The notes below the pieces were generated by a model. That model searched no databases. It had not been told where the DNA came from and saw nothing but the letters and a program-made list of their open reading frames with translations. Position numbers and translations under genes: made by a program. Below, in pieces: positions 46,612-57,582 of a stretch of DNA of 64,000 nucleotides. Origin of the DNA: Fusarium oxysporum f. sp. lycopersici 4287 (Eukaryota; Ascomycota; Sordariomycetes; Hypocreales; Nectriaceae); contig NC_030989.1 in the NCBI RefSeq assembly GCF_000149955.1, positions 4,290,402 through 4,354,401 of the forward strand, read 5' to 3'. How positions within the stretch are numbered: position 1 is the first letter of the stretch; every line of letters starts with the position of its first letter.

Positions 46612-47190
46612 TAGCTTTCCGACGGGGGAGTGGAGGCTTGCCCAGCTTGCACAGCTTGTGCGTCAAGCATTTTGCGCTGGCATAAGGTAGGTTTTGCCAT
46701 CTCGGATGATGATAAATGGTCGTCACAAGGATGAAGTAAGAGCAGAAGTTGCGTTGTGGTTGACCTCTGTAGAAGTGAAAGGATGATGATGAAGGAAGAA
46801 GAGAAGAGAGGGAGGGAGGGGAGAGAGGAGAGAATTTATAGGCAGCAGAGGGAGGGGCTGGTTACGAAAAGAGCACATTGAATCACAGTGGCCGCATTCT
46901 ATTGTTCTCTATTCTGCATTCGAACTGCAGTGCTGATTGGGTGGTAGGTTGCGAGAAAAGTGAATGCCGTTTGGCGATGACAGCTGGCAGCAGCTGGCAG
47001 CAACTCGCAGTAACTTGCATCTAGCAGTGCATTGCCAGTGTCATTCATCACCTCACTCTATCTAGCGTAATAACAGGTTCTCTTGATTTCCTTATCCTGT
47101 CTCTTTACACCTCGAGATCCTTGCTCAACTTCCAAGTGTTCATCCATTACTCTGTACCCCTAACATCAACACTAAAACTTCATCGCCAAC
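46552..47190. other. divergent promoter between two coiled-coil genes
   Basis: Contains GGGA/GAGA-rich sequence around 46790-46860 and a repeated CAGCTGGCAG word near 46981-47000, then a pyrimidine-rich leader. Upstream of two genes reading away from each other; shared control is possible. Confidence 0.4.
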
Positions 47191-47851
47191 ATGTCGCGCC
47201 CACGGCCGGGCTCGCGGCGCCGACGCAAGTTGCGGAGGGAAAGAGAGGAGCCGGGAGAATGGGTGCCGAAGCAAGAAAAGGAGCCCGCCCAAGCTGCCGC
47301 TGATCCATCTGAGGCCTCGACCATCGAATCTACCACCGAAGCGACCACCAGTGCTTCAGCTCCGGATTCCAAAGACACAACTGGTGAAACAAAGGTACGT
47401 CCTTGTCAACATCGTCATCTTCCTGTTTGTCTCCTACCTTTCTCTTTTTCATATATTCGTTAAGCTCATATATTCTCAGGATCGTCACTACTACTATCGC
47501 CAGGAGAAGTTTGAACGTCGCTTTGTGGCCCTTGATCGGTGTATCAAGGAACGTATTGATGCCAACATCGTAAAGGGGCGCGCTGCCATAGACGCAGACA
47601 CCAAGAAACTGCGCCGTCAACACAAAGAGCTGTTAACCAAGGTTAAGAGTGAAGCAGAGCAGATTCGGCGCGCGTACCAGGTGGATATTAGAGACACGAA
47701 AAAAGAAATCAACCGCCTCGAACGGAAAGTGGACGAGATACAAGAGGAAAACGAGACTCTCCGGGATGAGATCGCGCGTGAACGTTGCCGCATGATGTAC
47801 GAGCGATACGATGGTCCTTCGCATGACCAGCAGGCAGAGCGTGCCGAGTGA
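47191..47851 (+). CDS. small basic coiled-coil protein, unknown
   Basis: Two exons (47191-47394 and 47480-47851, 85-nt intron) give 191 aa. The N-terminus is strongly basic (SRPRPGSRRRRKLRRERE), which could be a nuclear signal. A Ser/Thr/Ala-rich linker follows, then a long heptad-type helix (IRDTKKEINRLERKVDEIQE). It has no enzyme motif. It is transcribed away from the coiled-coil gene at 45341-46611, so the two may have related origins or partners, but I see no direct sequence similarity. Confidence 0.7.
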
Positions 47852-48660
47852 GGACACATGGAATGCCTTTCTTTTTGATCTCGAAACGGTGCAAGAAGCA
47901 TTGGTTGTAATTGCTAGAATGAGTGTTGGTGCGAGCTCGTAGACATGGGAGAGCAGAGCAGGTTATGACAGTTCACAATGTATGATAACCAACACAAGCT
48001 GAGAGGTGGTTGAGATGGCTGAGATGTCTCTGATACTTTCTATTGACTTCATCTTTCAGCTCGTAGTAGCCTTTCCATGTGATGTAATCGTCTTCCTTGG
48101 TTGTACTAAATGTCGTGAGGTTCGTCCTTCCCCTTATTCCCCTCCGATTACAAAGAAGGGCCTAATTCAGGATAATTGGAAAGGCTGCTGGCCTCAACAT
48201 GCTGCCAGCTATTGTCTTATTCAAGCTGATGGTTCATCTTTTGACCTGGAGTTGTTGGTTGATCTATTCTGTGAATGAGTAGTCGAACGATGTACTTGCC
48301 GACACAAGCACATGTCCATGACATTCGTTCAAAGGCTTATTCAACATAAAAAGAGAACAGACCATCGACACAGCAAGTGAAAGGTCAAACAACAATATCC
48401 ACTTGTGAACTTGTGCTAAGATGAACTATCTGCAGAGTAGAGTATATCGAGTCTTTTCAAAATAGGGGTAACTACCCTGAACCTGCAGCCACATTCATCT
48501 TAGCCACACCAAGCGCCACATGTCCACTCGGATGTCCCTGGACCCAGGAAACAACAGCTCTCAACACTTCAACTTACAAGGACCTGAGCGGTGCCGTTAT
48601 GTGGTCAAGGTGACCTTTATTCCCCAGTTATAGTCGTCGGGAGATGACTCCAATATCGTC
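47852..48660. other. intergenic, no gene seen
   Basis: 3' flank of the small coiled-coil gene and promoter of the FHIP gene. No coding frame or repeat is recognised. Confidence 0.5.
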
Positions 48661-51600
48661 ATGGATTTCGTGAGTATCTCATCACCATCTGTCACTGCAA
48701 CCATGACACCCAACTAATTGCTCTCCGTACAGTGGTCGCGATTATTGAGCCCTCTCTCGTCTGGGGGCACCCGCAAGGACCTGGGACATGATCCTGCGAA
48801 ACGACTTCACCGGTTCGAAAAGCAATATAGCCTCTTACTCGTGAGGACCAGCGAAGTTAGCCCATGCCTGCGACAAGCACTAACCAGAGTAGTCTGCTTG
48901 GAGAGCATCATCCAACCTATCTCGAGACAGCGACGCCGCCGAGACCCTTGAAATCCGCCTTCAAGAACTCACCAACATCCTAAGCGACGAGAGCCGAAGG
49001 CCGTTACCGCATCCATGTATCCAATACTGCTCGCTCAAGCAAATCTACGTGCCCATTGGAAAGATCGCTACGACTTCGTACAACGAGTGGATCATTAAGG
49101 AGGCCGTCCTCTTCTTTGCGACCCTTATCGAGAGCGAGGAGGAAGCGTTTGTTGAGAACCAAACCTTTTCCGCCAGCCTGACGAATCTTCTCGTGCGAAT
49201 CACTGGCATCAACAGCGTGCGCCTGGGCCTGGATACCGAGTCGCGTGTCGTCGAGCTAGCATTTAACATCACAACCAAGATTCGGCTGGACCCGAGTATT
49301 CTACCAGCATGGTTCAAGACACACCGCGGCGTGGCGCTTCAGAACAGGGAGAAGGATGAGAACCCTCGCGATGCGTTCGTTGGACGGACACAAAAGGCCG
49401 ATTTCCCCCTGTTTTATATCCTCATGGACTATATTCACCATGAGGGCAAGGTGGGCGACTTTGCGCGAACAGGTCTGCTGTATATCATCGAAGCTGCGTC
49501 GAGTTCAGGACCGCTGGAACAGTGGATTGTCGAAAGTGACCTATCAACTTTGATGGCAACAGGTCTTGGCGCTTTGTACAGCCAACTGAGCCGCAAACTC
49601 GTCGTCGACCATCTCCCTCATAACCTACCCCCTATTCTCGCCTTCTCCGATTACGAACATCCTACATCCAACTACGAAGTTATCAGCTCGTGCTCACCCG
49701 AGTTCCAATCTCACCTTGAAACCTTCTTATCACATTTATTATTCTGGCAAGACGTCTTGAACCACTGTCGGTCTGTAGAGGTCAAGTCGACTCTGCTGGA
49801 GCATTTCCAAGTTATTTTCCTTCAACAGTTATTGTGAGTCTCCAACAACTCTCACCCCGAACTATGCTAACAGGTTAGATACCCCTCACTGCTTGAGTCC
49901 TCTGATATCGACGGAGGCTCGTCTGTAGCTGTTTTGACTTATCTTCGCCGTATCCTGGAATCACTCGATCACCCTGACATGATCAACCTCATCCTTCACT
50001 ACCTCCTCGCACTCCCCGATAACATCGCTTCTGCCCGACCTGGCTCAAGCTCGTCTGCCAGCAAGGCTCGCAAGAGAAAGTCGATGGACCTGGCCACGAT
50101 GTTGGCAGAAAGGGCAGAACCTGCTGCTACGCCCCTACTCTTCAACCTGGTTGATCTCGTTCTCGCATGCTTGAGATCGCGGAATCAACAAACAATTCAT
50201 GTTACCTTACAACTGGTGTCAGCTATACTTAAGAGACACCACCGATATGCTATCGTCACTCTCCTAAGAACTGATAATGTTCCTATTCAGAATGCCACTA
50301 GAACAGTAGGCGCTCAGGAGCAAGAGGTCGAATTCATCATGTCATTGGCGGGAACAATAGGAGGTGAAGATGACTTTGACGAGGTCTATCAGCTTGTCCT
50401 TCGAGATACCATGTCGAGGCTTGAAGCACACCCTTGCTCTCTCAAGCTCGTCGCGCCCAGGGCATCTACGAGTAACCAAAGGCTGCCCGACAGCCTTCCC
50501 GGAGCACCTAAAGAGGTTGCAGATCACACTCTGCGACCCGATGACCCTCTTCTCAACTCACTACTGGATCTCCTGGAGACATTCTTCGTCAATCAAGTCG
50601 AGACGAATTTGTCCGTCACTGAGACACTTGTTGACTTGGCAGTCTGCGGTTTTATGAAGATCGAAGGATGGTTGACGCGAAGTCCAAGCTCTTATATATA
50701 CAATGAAGTTGAGAAACAAAGACGTAAGTCTACGGAGGACGAAGATGTAGAGAGTGAAGACGACGATGATTTTGAGGATCTGCCATCCCCAACCCCAGAA
50801 CAGAAACAGCTACAAGCCATGGAACAATGCCGCCAACGGCCGCAATGGTCTCAGGCGTCTTTACCGCGTGTTTTAAACGTTCTCAGAAGACTGGAAGAGC
50901 AGGTGGCTGCCTACAGAAGGAGTATTCCCCGATTTGACGAGTTGGTGCAACAACGGCGCGACGCCTTCAGGACCGCGGATGCAATGTTACACCATGCGGG
51001 CCCCACACCCAGGCCGACCCCCATCAGCGAAGATCCTCCCGATCGACCAAGCTTTGAAGAGGTATCGCGCAACGCATCGCCTTCCCGACCGTCGGCACTG
51101 GAAGGATTAGCGCATCGTCTCTTGTCCGAGTTGGGAACGCCGAGCCGTGCCAGCAGCCCGCGAGGACGCAAAGAGCTGGGCCGTAGCTCTGGAAGCGGCA
51201 ACGCGACACCTGGAAAGTCTGTGCTTAGTTCCAAGGAAGCGTCTCATAGCAGGGGGCGAGGCACTCCTGGACGTAGCCACTCTCCTCCAAGGACGCTCGA
51301 TACCATCGATTCAGCGCAGAAGGCCAGGGAAGAAGCGCTTGCTCGACAGATGGCGGAATTTGCGGCTATGGACCAAACTATCCTCTCTAAGAAGGTGGGA
51401 TTGCCAGATGTCAAGGTTGAGCCTATTCCCCTCAAGTTTGACAAGAGGCCAATGCCCGAACCTATGGAGACCGAAGTTACGGAGGAGGAACATGCTGAGC
51501 AGGCCCCCTCTGAAGCTGATGAGGACCAGTTTGAGGATACTGTGACTGACCTTACTGAGCAATTACCTGTGGAGGTGAAGGATGAGGATGATGCGAAGAC

Positions 51601-52045
51601 GGAAGATACGGAGACTGATCTCTCTGACGCCGAAACTGCGCCTGAAATTGCCGAACCGATGGAACCGGTTGAGTCAGAGGCGGAGGATTCGGCAAATGTT
51701 GATGCCGAAGAAGGTGAACCTGCTAAGGAAGTGGCAGTCAACGAAATCGAGGCCAAGGACCTGAAGGTTGATGAACCTGAGCCTAGTGAGTCTGAGTATC
51801 ACGACACCGAGACCAAGGAAGACGAACCAGAGGAACACAAGATTGCGACACCTCAACGAGAGACTCGAAATCTGGATACACCAGAACCCGAAACTCCTCA
51901 ACCCAGAGAAGCAAGGGAGAACACAACAACTGTTTCAGTGTCGCACGTTGTAACCAACGTTATCATCCTACAATCGTTTCTCTTCGAGCTGGCTGCCCTT
52001 ATTCAAGTCAGAGCAGGTCTATTTGATGAGGTGCGGTTCGTATAG
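48661..52045 (+). CDS. FHIP/RAI16-like protein (FTS-Hook-interacting protein)
   Basis: Exons 48661-48669, 48733-48840, 48893-49833 and 49879-52045 join in frame to 1074 aa; the first exon codes only Met-Asp-Phe. The N-terminal ~430 residues match the RAI16/FHIP fold, with AWRASSNLSRDSDAAE, ILSDESRRPLPHPCIQY, LLVRITG and a block of helices, and the far C-terminus has the conserved VVTNVIILQSFLFELAALIQ and VRAGLFDEVRF. Between them lies a long acidic, Pro/Glu-rich disordered part. FHIP joins FTS and Hook to link early endosomes to dynein; the Aspergillus nidulans counterpart is FhipA. The gene looks intact. Confidence 0.9.
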
Positions 52046-52284
52046 CGTGGAATTTGAACGGGAGATGCATTCGATTGAAAGAACTTTCTCACGATTCATG
52101 AGAGATGGCATGGGTACTTTACTTATAGATGGGAGAGGGATTATTCTTATATTATAGATACCATGATCGCAGCTTTGTGTCTGGTTAAACGTGACATTTG
52201 AGGGGTTGTGGATCGTAACTTCGTGTATTCATGTGAACCCAACGCCGGCTATATGTAGATATCTATGCAATGTAATAATTAATT

Positions 52285-53496
52285 TCATGTCATCGTTTCA
52301 TCCCATTCTATCCATCGTCTTATGACTCCATCGACGGCCTTGATTCCTTCTCTCGTGGCCTCCACCTCAAACCACTCACGATGCTCTCTCCCACAAGCAT
52401 CACATTTCTCTGCATCTTTCTTGAGACCCATGCCCGCTAGTTCGATGTGAACTAAGCGCTCTACTCGGTGCACATGCTGCGTCATATGGGGAACTACACC
52501 AGATGACTCCTGTGACCCAGGGAGATATGGGTAGTATCGCAGAATCTCAACTTCATGACCACACTGACGCTGCCATTGATTCAAACGCCGCTGAACATTT
52601 GCTGCGCGGCCGATCTTGAGAAGCATGGTGTTCTTTGATGTTGATGGATCAGCGGCCGCGAAGCTTGAAACAGCGTTACTAGCACTTCGAGATCGCGGTG
52701 GCCGATTCGGTGAAGGTGGTGAAAGAAGCGAACGCGCTGCGTCAGCGGGCGCAGAAGACGACTGAGATGTAGGTGTGAGCCAGAACATGTATATGAAACC
52801 AGGTTCTTCTGAAGCGCCAAAGGGACGTGCTAGTTCGGACATAAGCGCCGAGGCGGTCTGGGCGTCTACAGAGTCGGGAATGAAGTCTTTTATCTGCGCT
52901 GTCTGCGAGCCTGTGGACTTTCGCGAGCGTCGAGAGTTTTTGGCGGAAGATGTGTTTTGCGATGCGGTGAGATGTTGTTTTGAAGCGCGCTTTGGCGGTA
53001 CCGAGGCCGATGTTTTCTGGACTGGACGAGGTTGCGGTCGTGAAGGCCGAGACTCCTGGACATCTTGGAGAGGTACTGAGAAACAGCAACACATAAGAGA
53101 CTGCTTCGGCTGCGGTTTCGGTCTCGGCGCGGTCTGCTTTCGCCCATCTGTATCCCTTTTATACTTCTTCTTCTCCTGCAAATCCACCAACCCCAACCTA
53201 TCCGCAAGTGTATCCAAACTCGTGCGTCCTTCCAAAATCGGCGTCGAAGTAGCTCTAGGCCCCGGACTCGAATGCGCCGACATATTCGCCTGCTCTCGAT
53301 GCTGCCAGCAGTAGAGACTCTCATCACGAGGGTCGGGAGTAACAGGTCTTCCGCGCTTATCAGTCTTGGGCGCCGTCTGTTGAACGGCGCGACGGCATGG
53401 GCGGCCGTTGGAGGTCAGTCCACGACATGTTCCGTTTGTGGCTTTTGAGTCAGAGCGGTTGAGGTAGGACTCGGGGGTGTTTGCGACAAAGGGCAT
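52285..53496 (-). CDS. T5orf172/DUF1766 (GIY-YIG-like) domain protein
   Basis: Single exon. The frame is open from 53550, but I start at ATG 53496 (MPFVANTPESYLNRSDSKA), giving 403 aa. A Cys-rich N-terminal patch (CRGLTSNGRPCRR ... YCWQHR) resembles a small zinc-binding module. After a basic disordered stretch comes the T5orf172 domain: GFIYMFWLT, then MLLKIGRAANVQRRLNQWQR and VERLVHIEL, plus a C-x2-C pair (KCDACGREHREWFEV). This domain is a relative of GIY-YIG nucleases found in fission yeast Mug113. Nuclease activity is not proven for the family. Confidence 0.85.
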   Translation of the reverse strand: MPFVANTPESYLNRSDSKATNGTCRGLTSNGRPCRRAVQQTAPKTDKRGRPVTPDPRDESLYCWQHREQANMSAHSSPGPRATSTPILEGRTSLDTLADRLGLVDLQEKKKYKRDTDGRKQTAPRPKPQPKQSLMCCCFSVPLQDVQESRPSRPQPRPVQKTSASVPPKRASKQHLTASQNTSSAKNSRRSRKSTGSQTAQIKDFIPDSVDAQTASALMSELARPFGASEEPGFIYMFWLTPTSQSSSAPADAARSLLSPPSPNRPPRSRSASNAVSSFAAADPSTSKNTMLLKIGRAANVQRRLNQWQRQCGHEVEILRYYPYLPGSQESSGVVPHMTQHVHRVERLVHIELAGMGLKKDAEKCDACGREHREWFEVEATREGIKAVDGVIRRWIEWDETMT

Positions 53497-54537
53497 TGTT
53501 TTGTTGAAAAGGCGGTGGGTTAGAGATAAAAGGAATGACGAGAGGAACAAAGAGAGTCTGTTGGTTATGGGCGGTTTATTTAAACGAGGGAGGGAATTGG
53601 TCTGTGAAACAGGGAAGGAGAGACCCTGATTAGGAGTTGGAAAATGAACTGGGGTTTCTTGTTTTTGGACATCTTGGCTTGGCTGAAGTGGTTGATATTA
53701 GACTGTTAGTGGTTGGTGAGCGAGGCTGACATGACGGTGATGGAGAAGGGAGTGGGTGAGGTTGATGTGGCTGTGCGTGGCTGTGTTGGAAGCGTAGGCT
53801 GAATAAATGAGGCAGCCTTTTCGTGGCCAAATATTGTGGTACGAATCATTGCAGTGAGTATTTGGTATTTGCTCGTAGATTTGTCTTGGTAGCAGCGATC
53901 TGGTGTTGTCGATGATGCAGTGCTGTGTTGGTAGTGCAACTATGTCAATCAATGCCTGTTCAAGTTGGGTGAAGCGGCGCCCTTATATCCGTTGTTGAAC
54001 CCATGCTTCAATACACAAATAACCATCTGCCAGTAAACGAATCGAGTTATTCGACGAAATTTGAGGCCTTGACAATCTCAGAAGTCTGGAACACACTCAT
54101 ATGACGCTGGATAGGTATCTCGCTGCTGACATAAAGGAGTGTTGATAGACAGAATCACATCCAACAAAACGACAAGCTGCAAATATGCGAGAAGCGAAAA
54201 TGGAGTTTCACCGTTCCAAGAAGATCCAGGGGGCTTGATGAGAATAAACGTTCTTATATATTCTGACTCGAAAGATCGCAACGCCATGTCGCCAACGCCT
54301 CCTTGATTTCATGCTTAAAACTAAGTTGCCCGAGACTGGACAAGTTCCTCATTCGCAGATATAACAGCCTGATGCCAACTCCAAGTAAAAAAGAGAACCC
54401 TGATAACAACGACGCCAGAATGATGATGGTGGCTAACCAATTGAGCTATTCCATCCCATTTCTTATTCCCGACCAGGGCGCAACTCATCCACCTTGATGG
54501 CCCTGGACCTGCAGCCACAAGCCATAGAGGTTCCTCA
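53497..54537. other. intergenic, no gene seen
   Basis: Promoter of the T5orf172 gene and 3' flank of the 158-aa gene. It has many short frames but none convincing. No repeat recognised. Confidence 0.45.
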
Positions 54538-55085
54538 CTACAGCGATGGCGACGGCGATGATGGGCAAGACGTTTCCTCAGGAGGTGATGCTTGGCTCAT
54601 AAAATTGAAGCCCACGATGCCTTCAGCAACAATCCTGTCCTGTCCAGAGGCGAGACGAGAGTATACTGAAACACGTCTTCCAATGATTCCATCACCGCCA
54701 ACCTCGAGCGATAATGGCCCTTGTAAGGGTAACTCGACGTACTCGCGAGATGTCGGAGGCGTTTGGAGGGAAAACTGGCGGAAGAGTCCACATTCACTGG
54801 CGTTTCTTGTCAGGTCGCCACTAGAACTTCTCGACGTTAACTCTGAACTGTTCAGAAGCAGAAGGATGAGACTCACTGAATGACAACGTATAAGTCGGAG
54901 AAGCCCTTCATACTGCACTCTTCACTTGGAGTGAGTCTTGCGTGTGTTGCTCTTGAGCTTGAAGGACTACCGGGAGTGTGAAAAGCGAGATCACCGCAAA
55001 TATTGGATGAGATGGAGTTGATGGGAGGATTGAGAGCGGCGAGAGCGCCTCCTCGAGGTCTGTTTGTGTATTCCGGGCCGCACAT
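54538..55085 (-). CDS. unrecognised 158-aa protein, two exons
   Basis: Exons 54877-55085 and 54538-54805 join in frame across a 71-nt intron (GTGAG donor, CTGAC branch, AAG acceptor). The start MCGPEYTNRPRGGALAALNP is the first ATG of the frame. The protein has no signal peptide or membrane segment; it is Ser/Pro-rich at both ends with a mid-region GPLSLEVGGDGIIGRRVSVY that looks folded. Family unknown. The chance that it is real is raised by the clean splice joining two protein-like halves. Confidence 0.6.
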
Positions 55086-55683
55086 GGTGATGTTGATGGT
55101 TTAGGTGAGTGTAAATGCACTGGTGAAGATTGGTGAGGAAAAGATATAAAATAAATAGAGAGATATATACAAAATGAAGAGAACATTTATTTCAAGAACA
55201 AATCCAATTATTACAAGATATAGTCACTGCTAGCTATTCTGAAACTTGCCGTATCTCTCTCGAAGTCTCTCACTCAAGTCCAAGCCATAGACAAGAACCA
55301 ATCACTGCGTCGCAAGACCTAGCGTTGTTCCTAATTGGGCAACCTCTATAGGTGACAAGGTTCTGAGGCGCTCGAGCGAGTTAGCGAGTATGAGCAAGTT
55401 TGCGCAATTAGTGCGACTCTCTTCTCCATCAACAGCACAGCAACACCTTGATGAACTCGAGTCCCGAAATACGTACCAACTACCGTGGAAGCACGCAAGA
55501 ATAAGATATTATTAACTGTTAGCTCTGACGCAATTGCTCTCCATCATGTTCTTCTCTAGGATCCCGCTTCTACCCCTCTTCTTCTTTGTCTCCTCCTCCT
55601 CCTCCTCGTCTGAACCTGATCTTGCTTCTGATCATAATCAAGCTTATACTGCTCTTCCTGATAATATTCAGTCTTTTTCTGCC
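55086..55683. other. divergent promoter region upstream of SOD
   Basis: Lies between the 158-aa gene and superoxide dismutase, which read away from each other. In-frame ATG codons at 55534 and 55546 precede the chosen SOD start (see findings). No other feature. Confidence 0.45.
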
Positions 55684-56427
55684 ATGTCTGTTGGTACTTA
55701 CTCTCTTCCGGCGCTGCCGTACGCCTATGATGTGAGTTCCCCGCCGTGATATCTGGCATGAAAGTATGAGAAGTTGACCATGGCAAAAGGCCCTTGAGCC
55801 TAGCATCTCTGCTCAAATCATGGAACTTCATCATAGCAAGCACCATCAAGCCTACGTAACAAACCTCAACGCCGCGCTAAAGAACTACGCAACCGCTACT
55901 TCGACCAACGACATCGCCGGCCAGATCGCCCTGCAATCAGCCATCAAGTTCAATGGCGGCGGGCACATCAACCACTCTCTCTTCTGGGAGAATCTCAGCC
56001 CCTCAAGCTCTGCTGACGCAAAGCCCGAGAGTGCTCCTACGCTTAGTGCTGAGATCTCAAAGACGTGGGGCAGCATCCAGGCGTTCCAGGAGGCATTCAA
56101 GAAGACACTTCTGGGACTGCAGGGTAGTGGTTGGGGATGGCTTGTTAAGGATACGCATGGTCTTCGTATTGTTACGACGAAGGATCAGGATCCTGTTGTT
56201 GGAGGAGAGGTTCCTATTTTTGGTGTTGATATGTGGGAGCATGCTTACTACCTTCAGGTAAGTCTACCCCAAACAATTCAGGAAAACGACTAATACTGTG
56301 ATAGTATCTTAACGGAAAGGCTGCATACGTTGACAACGTCTGGAACGTCATCAACTGGAAGACTGCCGAGGCTCGATTCACCGGTACTCGTGAGGACGCC
56401 TTCAAAGTCCTCCGCGCCTCCATCTAA
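55684..56427 (+). CDS. manganese superoxide dismutase
   Basis: Exons 55684-55731, 55790-56257 and 56305-56427 give 212 aa. All Mn/Fe-SOD landmarks are present: YSLPALPYAYDALEP at the N-terminus, MELHHSKHHQAYV (first His ligand), FNGGGHINHSLFWENL (second), and FGVDMWEHAYYLQYLNGK (Asp and His ligands). GGG before H and DMWEHAY favour manganese. It converts superoxide to peroxide and oxygen. With this start there is no presequence, as in the cytosolic Mn-SODs of fungi. Longer in-frame starts at 55534 or 55546 would add a hydrophobic N-terminus. Confidence 0.95.
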
Positions 56428-57582
56428 TCAACGATGATATCACAAAGGGCACAAAGCTATTGTGATCAACATATTCATCCCGCCATATTAGCACAAACAA
56501 TAAAAAACACTCAATCTCAAGCTTTTCCTCAATATGCAGTGAAACCTCCAAACACCATGGCAACGTGCTCTACTCGTGACACTCAGTCTCGGATGGCTAC
56601 CCATGCGTTTGACTCGTGCAGCAGGACGCCGTGTCCTGTCTATTTCCTTTTATCCTGACCGCCAAAGCCCGTTTTCTTGAGCCCGTTGCGTTCTGTGCAA
56701 TTTCATCAAGGAATATGCAGCCTGCCGTATGTATGTCTATCTAAGCCACACGTCTAAATGTGCACACACACACACACACACACCAAACGAAAAGCGGTCT
56801 GAGGCAGCCTGTTGTGAAATTCTGTGATACCATGAATGTAAGTCACAATGCCGCTGTATCTCGGTACAAGCTTTCTTGTGTATTTCCGGATCTGTTTTGT
56901 TCAGCTGTAAATATGAAGCTTGTGTCGTGTCTGTGCTACGACGTCCATGCATGGGTGAGCTTCACGATCCCGCACGAGCGGAAGTTGAGATCGATTTGCA
57001 TCAAGAACTTTTGCAGAAGATGATAAAGTCCTGTATTAAGCGTTGTCGCTGGATGTGACAGTGAGACGTTATACTGACTCACCCACTTTCACCATTGCCA
57101 ACTCACATAATCCCAGATCTATTTAGACATCCCGCCACTTTCGATCTCACGGGAACCAAAAAACGGGCTGAGGCATCAAAAACGGAACGACTCCCGTCGC
57201 AACGGTACGGTCCCTTCAGCAAACAAACAAACATCCAACGCCATGGCATTGCCGGAACCCGAAATCAGTCAACCAGTGGGTAAAATGATCTCCTAGACGG
57301 CTAGACGAAACATACAGCGCGGATAGACACATCTCCTTAATAATAGCATCGCGGTATTTCCGGTACCACGACATGGATGCGGCATCAGGGGTTGGGGTTG
57401 CTAACTCGTGCGAGGCCTCAATGAGAGGTATAAAGAGTCGAGATGAAGCAAGACTTGAGGAGAGAAAATCTTCGGAGTGAGACCACTGGAAATATTTGGC
57501 GCTCTTTGTCATTCGTTTTTCTGTTTAACTCATTTGCCATATTCTCAATACGCTCGCTTCTGGAATCTTCGCTTTTCCAAAC
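56428..57582. other. intergenic with CA repeat
   Basis: SOD 3' flank and promoter of the mucin-like gene. It holds a CA microsatellite at 56763-56783. No gene recognised. Confidence 0.5.
56763..56783. repeat. (CA)n microsatellite
   Basis: About ten CA units in intergenic DNA. Confidence 0.95.
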
